NCBI GenBank assembly: GCA_046350595.1
Contig: JAXMAC010000069.1
Span: forward strand, 1 to 19,127
Direction: 5' to 3'
Origin: JAHFOW01 sp046350595
Lineage (GTDB): Bacteria; Planctomycetota; Brocadiia; Brocadiales; Brocadiaceae
DNA length: 19,127 bases
Positions 1 to 7,171 of this stretch are shown piece by piece; positions within the stretch are counted from its first letter, which is position 1; each line of letters opens with the position of its first letter. The translations under genes were made by a program, and so were the position numbers. Below the pieces are notes generated by a model. That model did no database searches, had not been told where the DNA came from, and saw only the letters and a program-made list of their open reading frames with translations.

Positions 1-553
1 CATAGTAGTGCACTATTTTGCTGTAGATATTACCGCCAAAGTAGACCCTTGCACGGCGCAAGTTGATATCGTTGAGATCGTCCTCTCCTTTTGCATCTTC
101 ATCCCTGTCTTTGAAGGTATACCGGAATTGCATCCTGGCGCCTGTATTTAATGTATAGTTTCCATCTGCAGAACGGATACTTAACGCATATTTTTCATCA
201 TCAGGAGTATATACTGGTGTAAGTCCAGCCATGCCAAGGGCCATCTTTTTCCGTGCCTCATCCGTGGAAAGATAGTCCTCTATTTCATGCTTAATCTCCT
301 CCTTTGTAACTGGCGCTGGTGTGGGGCTAACTGCCTCCATACGGTTTTTCAAGGCCTGTATCTGTTCCTGCTGCTTTTGCATTGACTCTTCCATTTGTTT
401 CAACTGCCATTGTAAATAGTCCCGATCACTTCCGGACATCTCCTCGGTCTGCCCTCTTTCCTGAGCAAAAGCATTTTTTGACATACTGGCTGCATATGGA
501 CTGCATAGTACCATCGTCGACGCTAAAATATATTTATACCATTTACTTTGCAT
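1..553 (-). CDS. OprP/OprO-type (phosphate-selective) porin, N-terminal part
   Basis: An open frame runs on the minus strand from ATG at 551-553 to the window edge, giving 184 residues of a longer protein. A GAAGGAGG ribosome-binding site lies just upstream. A signal peptide covers about residues 1-31 (ending near NAFAQ). It is followed by a short Gln/Glu/Lys-rich coiled coil (about 44-70), a Pro-rich linker and the start of a beta-barrel (YTLNTGARMQFRYTF, then LRRARVYFGGNIY). The coiled coil plus an R-R-A-R-x-Y-F-x-G strand is typical of the phosphate-selective porin O/P family, outer-membrane trimers that let phosphate or polyphosphate diffuse in. It is the last gene of the minus-strand block and has its own promoter with a perfect four-repeat Pho-box-like element, which supports a phosphate role. 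Substrate preference cannot be read from this fragment; a general porin of the same fold is the alternative. Confidence 0.8.
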   Translation of the reverse strand, partial: MQSKWYKYILASTMVLCSPYAASMSKNAFAQERGQTEEMSGSDRDYLQWQLKQMEESMQKQQEQIQALKNRMEAVSPTPAPVTKEEIKHEIEDYLSTDEARKKMALGMAGLTPVYTPDDEKYALSIRSADGNYTLNTGARMQFRYTFKDRDEDAKGEDDLNDINLRRARVYFGGNIYSKIVHYY

Positions 554-712
554 TTTATATTCCTCCTTCTTTTCTTAAAATGTCTAAAAAAACGTTAACC
601 TTCATCACAACATTTATTAATAATTAAAATTGAGGGAGCAGAAGGAAGCCACCTCCCGCATGGAGGCCAGACTGTCCTTTGCTGGTGATTAACGCCCTTT
701 ACTGATGTTTTT
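554..712 (-). other. Structured 5' leader of the porin mRNA
   Basis: About 150 nt separate the expected transcription start (near 706) from the porin ATG. The segment 641-681 is strongly similar to 15,591-15,631 in the leader of the cyclic-nucleotide-binding gene. Two mutually exclusive hairpins can form: 652-656 with 662-666 (CCTCC/GGAGG, 5-nt loop), or 634-638 with 653-657 (GGGAG/CTCCC). The stretch TCCTTCT in the second loop is also complementary to the AGAAGGA part of the porin ribosome-binding site. I do not recognise it as a named riboswitch. The structure is seen in the sequence; regulation is inferred. Confidence 0.45.
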
Positions 713-765
713 ATTATAAGTTTCTTTGTTAAGGAAATGTTAAGAATTTGTTAATGTTGTGTTAA
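713..765 (-). promoter_or_regulatory. Pho-box promoter A (porin), four perfect repeats
   Basis: Read on the minus strand, TTAACA occurs four times without a mismatch (760-765, 749-754, 738-743, 727-732), each start exactly 11 bp from the next. A consensus TATAAT (-10) lies at 713-718, 8 bp after the last repeat. Direct repeats with an 11-bp period ending shortly before the -10 are the known layout of PhoB and PhoP (PHO) operators. It is the best copy of six in the window. It sits about 140 bp beyond the end of the upstream operon, so the porin can be transcribed independently. Confidence 0.85.
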
Positions 766-906
766 ATTTTGCATGTTATTTAAATGAAGGAGGAATTCTA
801 TCTTCATACTTCTGTCAGGAGTTTTGTTTGCAATATCTCAGCCTCTTCTTTCAACATCCCAGAAAATACCCCAAGATAAAGGGTTTTGTGCCGTGTCCTC
901 GAGCGA
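766..906. other. Intergenic stretch between TPR gene and porin promoter
   Basis: It separates the stop of the TPR gene from Pho-box promoter A. I see no convincing terminator hairpin with a T-run, no RNA gene and no credible ORF. Read-through from the long operon into the porin is therefore possible. Confidence 0.5.
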
Positions 907-2310
907 CTAGCGCCGCGTTTTGGCGATACGTTCGACTTGTTCGAGATAACGGGCAATGTCATCGAGCGGTTTAACTTCTTGTGCACGGCGTAGAAGAGGG
1001 ATGGCTTCCGTATACCTGCCCATACCCACCAGTACCTGCGCGTGACGAATTTTGGCTCTGACTTCGAATGTTTCGAGACTCTCTGCACGTTCGTAATAGA
1101 AGATGGCACGGTCTGGTTCGTTCTGCTTAGAATAGTGTTGTCCGAGAAGCATCAGCGCTTCGCCGTCAAGGGGATCGAGCTTAAGAATTTCTTCCAATAC
1201 ACCGACCGTCTCGGTGCTGCTGGCGCCCTCAGCTATATTTAGGCGCGCTTCTATCTTGAGCAGTTTTCTTCGATCTGCATCTTCTAACAGCTTGTCCCAG
1301 ACCTTGTGGATGTGCGTCGTAATCTGCCGTGCTTGAATGAGTGCACCGCGTACAGCCAACAACTCGGTGGACTGCAGCGGTCTTGCGAACGGTTGCTTTG
1401 CATCAAGATCAATGGCACGCAAATAGGCGCTGGCTGCAAGGTCCATCAGGCTTTCACTGACATAAATATCGCCGAGTGTATAAAGACTGTCCACGGTCGA
1501 TTTACCTAATAGGTCCACAGCTTCGAGGTTTTTAGCGGCTTTGAGCGGTTGTTTCATGCCAAGGTATGCCTGTGCCTGCAGCAGCCAAAAATCAATTTTT
1601 TCCGGGTAGCGTCCGATGAGGACGTCTAACAGGGTGACCGCGTCCTCGAACTTCTGTTGTTTGAAAGCGCAGCGGGTAATGCCAAGCCGCCATTCGGTAT
1701 TTTCTGGCTGAAGCAACAGGGCGTTGCGGTACGCAGCTTCCGCAGCTTGGTAATCCTGTTTTGCAGCGTAGGCAAATCCGAGCAGGCCGTACGAATAAGC
1801 ATCACCGCCACCAAGTTCGATCATTCGGGTAAACGCGCCGATCGCGTCGTCGTGCTTGCCGTTGCGGATGTAGATTAGCCCAAGGTTGCGCCATGCACGA
1901 CGAAAACTGGGAAATTTTCCTACGGCCTTTTGATAGTTGCTGAGCGCATCAACTAACTTGTCTTGTTGGAACTGAATGCCGCCCACGGTAAAATCCAGGA
2001 TTGCAGAACATTCCGGTTTCATTTGTTTTTTTAGCATGACCTCGGCCTTGGGAAGGTCGCTTGCCATCAGTGGCCGGATCTTTTCGAGGATCGAGACCTC
2101 CTCCGGCGTGATGCGGGGCTCGATTTCTGAATTGATGCCATAGCCGGCAATGAACTGTTTTTGAAAAACCGGATCATTCCATATCTCAAGTTCCGCTTGA
2201 GGAGCTGCGTGGGTTACCGTTGAGGTAAAAGCGGTTATTCCAAAGATCAGGATAAAAAAGGCAAAAGAGAAAAATCTATAATCTATAATTTGTAATTTTA
2301 ATTCTTTCAT
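907..2310 (-). CDS. TPR-repeat protein of the TonB2/TtpC cluster
   Basis: A 467-residue protein with an N-terminal hydrophobic signal (about 13-35, ending near THAA) and mostly TPR-type helical pairs afterwards. Examples are the repeats around 125-200 (ALSNYQKAVGKFPSFRRAW, AIGAFTRMIELGG, AEAAYRNALLLQPENTEW) and 375-460. The start is supported by AAGGA 8 nt before ATG. It follows the second exbB by only 5 bp and ends the nine-gene run. A periplasmic TPR protein is the usual last member of DUF3450-TtpC-ExbB-ExbD-TonB2 clusters in gamma-proteobacteria, where it is thought to help couple TonB to the receptor. That role is carried over by synteny, not shown here. Confidence 0.85.
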   Translation of the reverse strand: MKELKLQIIDYRFFSFAFFILIFGITAFTSTVTHAAPQAELEIWNDPVFQKQFIAGYGINSEIEPRITPEEVSILEKIRPLMASDLPKAEVMLKKQMKPECSAILDFTVGGIQFQQDKLVDALSNYQKAVGKFPSFRRAWRNLGLIYIRNGKHDDAIGAFTRMIELGGGDAYSYGLLGFAYAAKQDYQAAEAAYRNALLLQPENTEWRLGITRCAFKQQKFEDAVTLLDVLIGRYPEKIDFWLLQAQAYLGMKQPLKAAKNLEAVDLLGKSTVDSLYTLGDIYVSESLMDLAASAYLRAIDLDAKQPFARPLQSTELLAVRGALIQARQITTHIHKVWDKLLEDADRRKLLKIEARLNIAEGASSTETVGVLEEILKLDPLDGEALMLLGQHYSKQNEPDRAIFYYERAESLETFEVRAKIRHAQVLVGMGRYTEAIPLLRRAQEVKPLDDIARYLEQVERIAKTRR

Positions 2311-2315
2311 GGTTT

Positions 2316-3359
2316 TTATCCTTTCGGTAATCTGGTAGGTAAACGCCCACGTACATGTACAGCCAGGCGGTTCTGTTTCCTTGGTCTCAATTTACCATTT
2401 ACAGATTTGCTGTTATGAATGGCTTGGAACGTTGCTTTGGCTGTACTTGCCGATGGATGCATAAGCAACTCTAATTGTGTAGCTGCTGATTCAATTTCAA
2501 GACGGGCTTTTTCCATCCGGGTGTTGAGAAGGTTGAACGGAATCAGCGCCGTGATCGCGATGCCCAATCCGAATGCCGTAGCAATAAGCGCCTCAGCTAT
2601 GCCACCCGTGATCGCACCCGGTGTGCTGAGCTCACCACCGATAAGCGAAAATGACCCCATCATGCCTGTAACCGTACCGAGCAGCCCGAGAAGCGGTGCG
2701 AGCGTGATCTCCATGTCGAGGATTGGAATGCCACGACGGAAGCGTTTCAATTCCTGTTCTTGCGCGTACAGAAGTGCGCTGGCGAATGATTTCTCCCTGT
2801 GTGTCATTGCATACCCCAGTGTACGTACGATGTAGAACTTCGACTCGTTGCTGATTTGGATCGCGCGCTCCATGTCGCCTTTGCCGACTGCCGCAAAAAA
2901 TGCTTTTATCACTTGCGGATCACGCGTGCGCTGCTCGCCGATCAGGAAGATGACGCGCTCGATGACTGTGCCTTGTGCCAAGATAGAAGCAAATAGCAAC
3001 GGCCACATGATCAGTCCACCCTTCTTAAAGATGTTGATCAGGCTGGTCTTCATTAAAAGCTCCTTAAATTTGTCGCTGAGCTTTTCTTGTATCGTGATGT
3101 TTTCTGACGGAAACTTGGTTTCTATTTCACTGCTGGAGCCGTCTCCGTCGATAGATTTTTTCTGAGATATCGAGTCGTTTCCAAATGAGACAATGTCGTC
3201 CCGACTATCAGCACGGCGCATACTGGCAAACGCAAAAGTCAGGAGACAGGAGAGGAAAACTGCCATAATCGATAGTCGCAACCCTGCCCAAAGACGACGG
3301 GACGGCGATGTTCCAGCAAATAAAAGATTCATTACATGTTTTAAGTATTTGTTATTCAT
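2316..3359 (-). CDS. exbB: Second MotA/TolQ/ExbB-type proton channel (TtpC-derived copy)
   Basis: A 347-residue protein. Residues about 1-45 hold a signal or membrane segment (LSIMAVFLSCLLTFAFA), about 46-110 a polar extension, and about 110-305 the MotA/TolQ/ExbB channel domain. Channel hallmarks are WPLLFASILA, the cytoplasmic loop, then APLLGLLGTVTGMMGSF and GGIAEALIATAFGLGIAI. A basic tail follows (305-347). By eye about three quarters of 200 channel residues match the TtpC-like protein at 4,789-6,234, so one looks like a duplicate of the other that lost most of the periplasmic coiled coil. GAGG lies 8 nt before ATG and the gap after tonB is 5 bp, so the two are probably co-translated. 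Its position between tonB and the TPR gene is unusual; the stand-alone exbB normally sits before exbD. Confidence 0.88.
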   Translation of the reverse strand: MNNKYLKHVMNLLFAGTSPSRRLWAGLRLSIMAVFLSCLLTFAFASMRRADSRDDIVSFGNDSISQKKSIDGDGSSSEIETKFPSENITIQEKLSDKFKELLMKTSLINIFKKGGLIMWPLLFASILAQGTVIERVIFLIGEQRTRDPQVIKAFFAAVGKGDMERAIQISNESKFYIVRTLGYAMTHREKSFASALLYAQEQELKRFRRGIPILDMEITLAPLLGLLGTVTGMMGSFSLIGGELSTPGAITGGIAEALIATAFGLGIAITALIPFNLLNTRMEKARLEIESAATQLELLMHPSASTAKATFQAIHNSKSVNGKLRPRKQNRLAVHVRGRLPTRLPKG

Positions 3360-3364
3360 AATTG

Positions 3365-4069
3365 TTACCTCGGTTGAAAACGGATTGGCACGCGCATTTT
3401 ACAGGGCACACGCTGCCCGGCTTTTATGCCCGGTTCGAATTTCCATTGTTTTATAGCATCGACCGCCGGTTTCTCGAATGCGGGGTCCGTAGATTTCTCG
3501 ACACGCGGATTGGTAACCCTGCCAGTCGTGTCCACAATAAAAACAACGCTAACAACGGCTTCCATAGAGCGCTTCCCGGAGGGATAGACCGGCGCTGCCT
3601 GGAAAATAGGGCGCGGTTTCTGGTCGATCTCAGCGAGACTAAACGCCTTCTCGAGACTTTCATCAAGCGCACTGGCTTTGCCCATGCCACCAATGCGGCC
3701 TCCGGACGAAAAACTAAGGGAGTCGGCGAAATCACTATTTCCACCAGCTTGTCCGCTGAGAGCCGCCTCAAGCGCACTGAGACTGGCGGCTTCCAGCTCA
3801 GGGGCATTGGTTGCGGCTGATAGTTCAAGGTTTCTGATGATTTCAGAAGCGTCCGGGGCTTGTTCGGTTTCCATCTCCTCAGGCTTCTCTGGCTCCGGCT
3901 CTTTGGGTTTCTCCTTTTTGGCAGCAATATCTTCTTCGCACAACAACTCTACCTTTTGCAGCGTGCCATAGTCTTTCTTGTGGCTGAGGAACAGCAATCC
4001 ACCGAACAGGATAACACCGGCGTGCAACATGATGGCGCAACCGATGCCGAAGTATAGATTGACCTTCAT
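3365..4069 (-). CDS. tonB: TonB energy-transducing protein
   Basis: A 234-residue protein. One N-terminal membrane anchor (about 8-29, with a His in IMLHAGVILFGG as in other TonB anchors) is followed by a Glu/Pro/Lys-rich stretch (about 52-72), a Ser/Gly/Ala linker (about 80-140) and a TonB C-terminal domain (about 155-234). That domain contains the YPxxKRxMEAVVSVVFIVDTTGRV start and the AVDAIKQWKFEPG core, split here as YPSGKRSMEAVV and IKQWKFEPG. It spans the periplasm and passes proton-motive energy from ExbB/ExbD to an outer-membrane receptor. Its ATG overlaps the exbD stop by 4 nt (ATGA), so translation is coupled. The linker is short and low in proline compared with E. coli TonB, as in TonB2-type proteins. 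Its natural partner is the receptor in the same operon. Confidence 0.92.
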   Translation of the reverse strand: MKVNLYFGIGCAIMLHAGVILFGGLLFLSHKKDYGTLQKVELLCEEDIAAKKEKPKEPEPEKPEEMETEQAPDASEIIRNLELSAATNAPELEAASLSALEAALSGQAGGNSDFADSLSFSSGGRIGGMGKASALDESLEKAFSLAEIDQKPRPIFQAAPVYPSGKRSMEAVVSVVFIVDTTGRVTNPRVEKSTDPAFEKPAVDAIKQWKFEPGIKAGQRVPCKMRVPIRFQPR

Positions 4070-4488
4070 TTCTTGTCCGTGTTGATTGCGACCTTACTGA
4101 TGCCAATCTTGCGAACCTCATCGAGTACGGCGACCACGTGTTTGAAATCGGCGCCGCCATCACTGTTGATAATGACCTTCGGGTCTTTAGTGGTAGACTT
4201 GAGCGTCTGAAGTTTCAATGGCAACTGTGCAATGGTAATTTTCTCCTTGTTGTAAAACAAGTCACCTTTAGCGGTAACGCTGAGCGTTACCGCTTTTTCC
4301 ATTTCCTGCTGATCGCCGAGTGAGGCGGCACTGCTGGCAGTTGGCAATGCCACCTGCACACCCTGGTTTTTCGTCATTGAGAGCGATACCATAATGAACG
4401 TAGCAAGGAGAAAGAAGATAATATCAATGAGCGGGATGATTTCTATCCGCGCCCGCTTTTTGCCATAACCGCTAGATGAACCGTGCAT
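4066..4488 (-). CDS. exbD: ExbD-type biopolymer transport protein
   Basis: A 140-residue protein of normal ExbD length. A short cytoplasmic basic start is followed by one membrane helix (about 17-38, IPLIDIIFFLLATFIMV) carrying the conserved Asp (D22) that takes protons. The periplasmic ExbD/TolR domain (about 45-140) ends in the typical VIINSDGGADFKHVVAVLDEV segment (seen as VIINSDGG and HVVAVLDEVRK). GAGGAG lies 5 nt before the ATG. It works inside the ExbB pentamer and drives TonB. It is separated from the upstream ttpC-like gene by 300 bp, the only long gap in the motor part of the operon. Confidence 0.93.
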   Translation of the reverse strand: MHGSSSGYGKKRARIEIIPLIDIIFFLLATFIMVSLSMTKNQGVQVALPTASSAASLGDQQEMEKAVTLSVTAKGDLFYNKEKITIAQLPLKLQTLKSTTKDPKVIINSDGGADFKHVVAVLDEVRKIGISKVAINTDKK

Positions 4489-4788
4489 AGTTACTCCTCT
4501 GTAAAAATCAACAAATTCTATTCAATTATTGTTTAATAATCGCCACTGGAAGGCTATTAATAACTTACGGAGCCTTCAATAACCATATCGTTTTGCTTTC
4601 TAGAACCGCTTTATCGCTCCTTGTGCAGCCACTAATCTACCTTACTTTGATACTTTTCCCAACTATTGCAAGATTGCCCGATAATTCTATTGTTTGTAAT
4701 AATTTATACCTGTATATTTCATATGCCGCTTCATGTTGACTCATTTTAACAGTTACCTTAAGCTATCGGTTTCATGATAGTTCCTCCA
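4489..4788 (-). other. 300-bp gap where a stand-alone exbB is expected
   Basis: In related TonB2 clusters the stand-alone exbB sits here. On the minus strand a strong GGAGG (4,783-4,787) lies 7 nt before an ATG (4,773-4,775), but the frame stops after five codons (4,758-4,775, MKPIA). A 35-residue frame at 4,637-4,744 has no ribosome-binding site and no ExbB features. A 7-bp inverted repeat with a 15-nt loop (4,549-4,555 with 4,571-4,577) lacks a T-run, so it is not a clear terminator. No Pho box is visible. The best reading is a deletion scar or leftover of a lost gene. Confidence 0.5.
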
Positions 4789-6234
4789 TCAGGAGTTTTC
4801 CATGCTGGGTAATTTGGCGTCCGTATTAACCTGACTCTCTTGTGGATGAAGCATTAACTCCAATTGCGTGGCAGCTAATTCAATCTCGAGGCGTGCCTCT
4901 TCCATCTTGGTATTGAGGAAGTTGAACGGAATCAGCGATGTAATGGCGATTCCCAACCCAAATGCCGTGGCAATAAGCGCCTCAGCGATACCACCCGTGA
5001 TTGCACCCGGTGCACTGAGTTCACCGCCTATGAGCGAAAATGATCCCATCATGCCGGTGACTGTGCCTAACAATCCGAGTAACGGTGCGAGTGTGATCAC
5101 CGTATCCAGAATTGGAATGCCTCGCCGGAAGCGTTTCATTTCAAGCTCCTGAGCATACATGAGTGCATTAGCGAGCGATTTTTCTTTGTGCGTCAACGCA
5201 TAACCTAACGTTCGTACAACATAATATTTCGATACATTGCTGGTACGGATCGCAAGCTCAGTATCGCCTTGTTCGACTGCAGCAAAGAATGTCTCCATTG
5301 CTTGTGTATCTCGTTTGCGCTGCTCGTTGATCACGAAGAAAATGCGTTCCAAGACCGTGCCAAGTGCCAAAATCGCGGCAAATAACAACGGCCACATAAT
5401 AGGTCCACCCTTATTAAAGATGTGGATCAGGCTTGTCCTCTGCACGAGCGCCTTGAGCGCGCCTCCACGCGACGGATCAAGCGGTAGCAGTCCTTTGCTG
5501 CTTTCAATCAATTCTGAGATGCCGGTTTGCAGCGCTCCTTCCAATGGATGAATTAACGGTTTGGCAGAACCAGACTGCGGGATAACAAGACCGGTAGCAG
5601 CGCCATTCTTGGCGCTGAATAAAGCAACTGGACCTACAATTGCAAACTGACCATCCACAACCGCCCCCTCCGGGTCCACGCCGATACCAGGAAAACGCAT
5701 CCCTCCGATAGAGTCGAACAACCGCCTCAGCGAGACATTAACTAAGGCGACTTGCCGGGTGAACTTCTCCTGCATGGACAGCGTGATGTTTTCAGTCGCC
5801 TGTTTAGCGGTGTTGATTGCTTCGCCGCAAAACTGGAGTTCGCTGACATTGATCTTTGATTCAAACGTTCTCGCATACTCGTCGAGCAAATTTCCGATAT
5901 AGGTCAACTCATCCTGTCTGGCTTTTGTCTCGGCCTTGATAGTGATGATCTCGAGGTTGCCAGCATCCACCAGGCGCGTAACCTTTTCATGATCGCGCCG
6001 CAGTTGAGCAAGCTTCTCCTCCAGGGTCGTGAGTTCTTGAGCGAGCGGCAGTTTTTCAGTCGCTATCTGTTCGCGCAATTGATTGAGTTCCTGAATACTT
6101 TTAGCCAGTTCTTGCCCGGAAGAGAAGGACAGTTGGTTAACCATCCTGCTGGAAACCGGCTGTTCAGCAAAACTACAGACGGAAAGAAAAAGAATGCTAA
6201 ATATGATGGCGGGTGTTTTAATAAATGTTTTCAT
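4789..6234 (-). CDS. TtpC-like MotA/TolQ/ExbB protein with periplasmic coiled coil
   Basis: A 481-residue protein, about twice a plain ExbB. It has a signal peptide (1-23), a coiled coil (about 40-110, rich in Leu/Glu/Arg heptads), a periplasmic domain (about 110-255) and a MotA/TolQ/ExbB channel domain (about 268-470) with WPLLFAAILALGTV, APLLGLLGTVTGMMGSF and GGIAEALIATAFGLGIAI. This layout matches TtpC, the extra ExbB-like subunit required by Vibrio TonB2 systems. Its ATG overlaps the DUF3450 stop by 4 nt (ATGA). The DUF3450 partner next door supports the call. The closely related shorter copy lies at 2,316-3,359. Confidence 0.88.
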   Translation of the reverse strand: MKTFIKTPAIIFSILFLSVCSFAEQPVSSRMVNQLSFSSGQELAKSIQELNQLREQIATEKLPLAQELTTLEEKLAQLRRDHEKVTRLVDAGNLEIITIKAETKARQDELTYIGNLLDEYARTFESKINVSELQFCGEAINTAKQATENITLSMQEKFTRQVALVNVSLRRLFDSIGGMRFPGIGVDPEGAVVDGQFAIVGPVALFSAKNGAATGLVIPQSGSAKPLIHPLEGALQTGISELIESSKGLLPLDPSRGGALKALVQRTSLIHIFNKGGPIMWPLLFAAILALGTVLERIFFVINEQRKRDTQAMETFFAAVEQGDTELAIRTSNVSKYYVVRTLGYALTHKEKSLANALMYAQELEMKRFRRGIPILDTVITLAPLLGLLGTVTGMMGSFSLIGGELSAPGAITGGIAEALIATAFGLGIAITSLIPFNFLNTKMEEARLEIELAATQLELMLHPQESQVNTDAKLPSMENS

Positions 6235-7088
6235 TTGAGTATCACCGGTAGTGGCACGAAAGCCGGACTTTGTTTACCTTCGAGAATTTCCAGCGCCCTC
6301 AAAACATCACGGGCAATGGTTTGGGATGGTTCCCACTTCCAACCATCGGCGGAGGGGCTGCCGATGCCGGCTTCACCGCGGGCGCTGACGTAATAGGCTT
6401 GTGCAAGACCCACATAAATGGCTTTTACCTCTGAAGGTTTGCCATTGGCTAGGTTGTGGACTTCATAACTGACCGTTATTTCGTTATTAGTTTTATTAAG
6501 CTCATTAAGGATACCGAGAACGTTTTGGAACCGCTCGGCGGCGGAGACGCGTGTCTTGACCGGATCTTCCGGTATTCGTTGATACAGGGGTTGAAGTTTG
6601 GTTTGGATTGGCTCAGGGATCTGTCTGTACAGCCGGCGGATTTCACCTTCCATACTGGTGACGACCTCAGTTATTTGCGAGCCAGCGGCCTTGAGCTGGT
6701 CATTTTCGGTAAGCAGGTCGTTGCGTTTCTTGTTGGACTCGGCAATACTGGATTCTGCCTGCCTAAGTTTTTCCTCGAGAGTTGCTACCTCCTTTTTGAC
6801 CAGTTCCAGTCGTCCGATCAAAATCTCTTTGCCCTGTTGCCAGTCTTTGCGTTCCTTCGAAATGATTTGCTGGGTTTCAAGCCACTTGTCCATTGCCAGA
6901 CGGGTCTCTTCGAGCGTCGGTTGTACGGAGATTTTCTCCGCAATGTCTGTATGTGCGGTTTTTTCCTCTTCCTTCTTCCCTGTCTCAGTATTTTGCCCGG
7001 TTTCCTTGGGATTCTCCGCGTGGACAACCTGTAAGCCGGCAAAGAAGAGAATATAAACTAAAAAGACTAAAAATGTTTTCGTTTTCAT
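6231..7088 (-). CDS. DUF3450-family periplasmic coiled-coil protein
   Basis: A 285-residue protein. A signal peptide (about 1-24, ending VVHA) leads into an acidic/basic low-complexity stretch (25-48), a long coiled coil (about 60-150) and a C-terminal domain. That domain contains ERFQNVLGILNELNK, then EVKAIYVGLAQAYYVS, GIGSPSADGWKWEPS and FVPLPV, the recognisable end of the DUF3450 family. AGGAG lies 10 nt before the ATG. DUF3450 genes directly precede ttpC in TonB2 clusters and the product is thought to be a periplasmic partner of the motor. Its biochemical role is not established. It starts 83 bp after the receptor gene. Confidence 0.85.
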   Translation of the reverse strand: MKTKTFLVFLVYILFFAGLQVVHAENPKETGQNTETGKKEEEKTAHTDIAEKISVQPTLEETRLAMDKWLETQQIISKERKDWQQGKEILIGRLELVKKEVATLEEKLRQAESSIAESNKKRNDLLTENDQLKAAGSQITEVVTSMEGEIRRLYRQIPEPIQTKLQPLYQRIPEDPVKTRVSAAERFQNVLGILNELNKTNNEITVSYEVHNLANGKPSEVKAIYVGLAQAYYVSARGEAGIGSPSADGWKWEPSQTIARDVLRALEILEGKQSPAFVPLPVILK

Positions 7089-7171
7089 GCTATCTGATCT
7101 CCTATCTCTGTATCTTTAATTCTTCTTTCTTAATCACATCTTATTCTTCAACTTTTTATTAAGGTAGTGTC

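Noticed and set aside
2419..2835. Plus-strand frame antisense to the second exbB (and a similar one at 4,868-5,152)
   Set aside because: They mirror the conserved channel domain; similarity between the two is explained by the sense-strand duplication, and neither has a ribosome-binding site.
3451..3927. Arg/Pro-rich minus-strand frame inside tonB
   Set aside because: Shadow frame of tonB, low-complexity basic composition, no start signal.
4549..4577. Inverted repeat in the exbB gap as a terminator
   Set aside because: Seven-base stem with a 15-nt loop and no T-run; too weak to call.
4637..4744. 35-residue frame in the exbB gap
   Set aside because: No ribosome-binding site and no similarity to ExbB or another family that I recognise.
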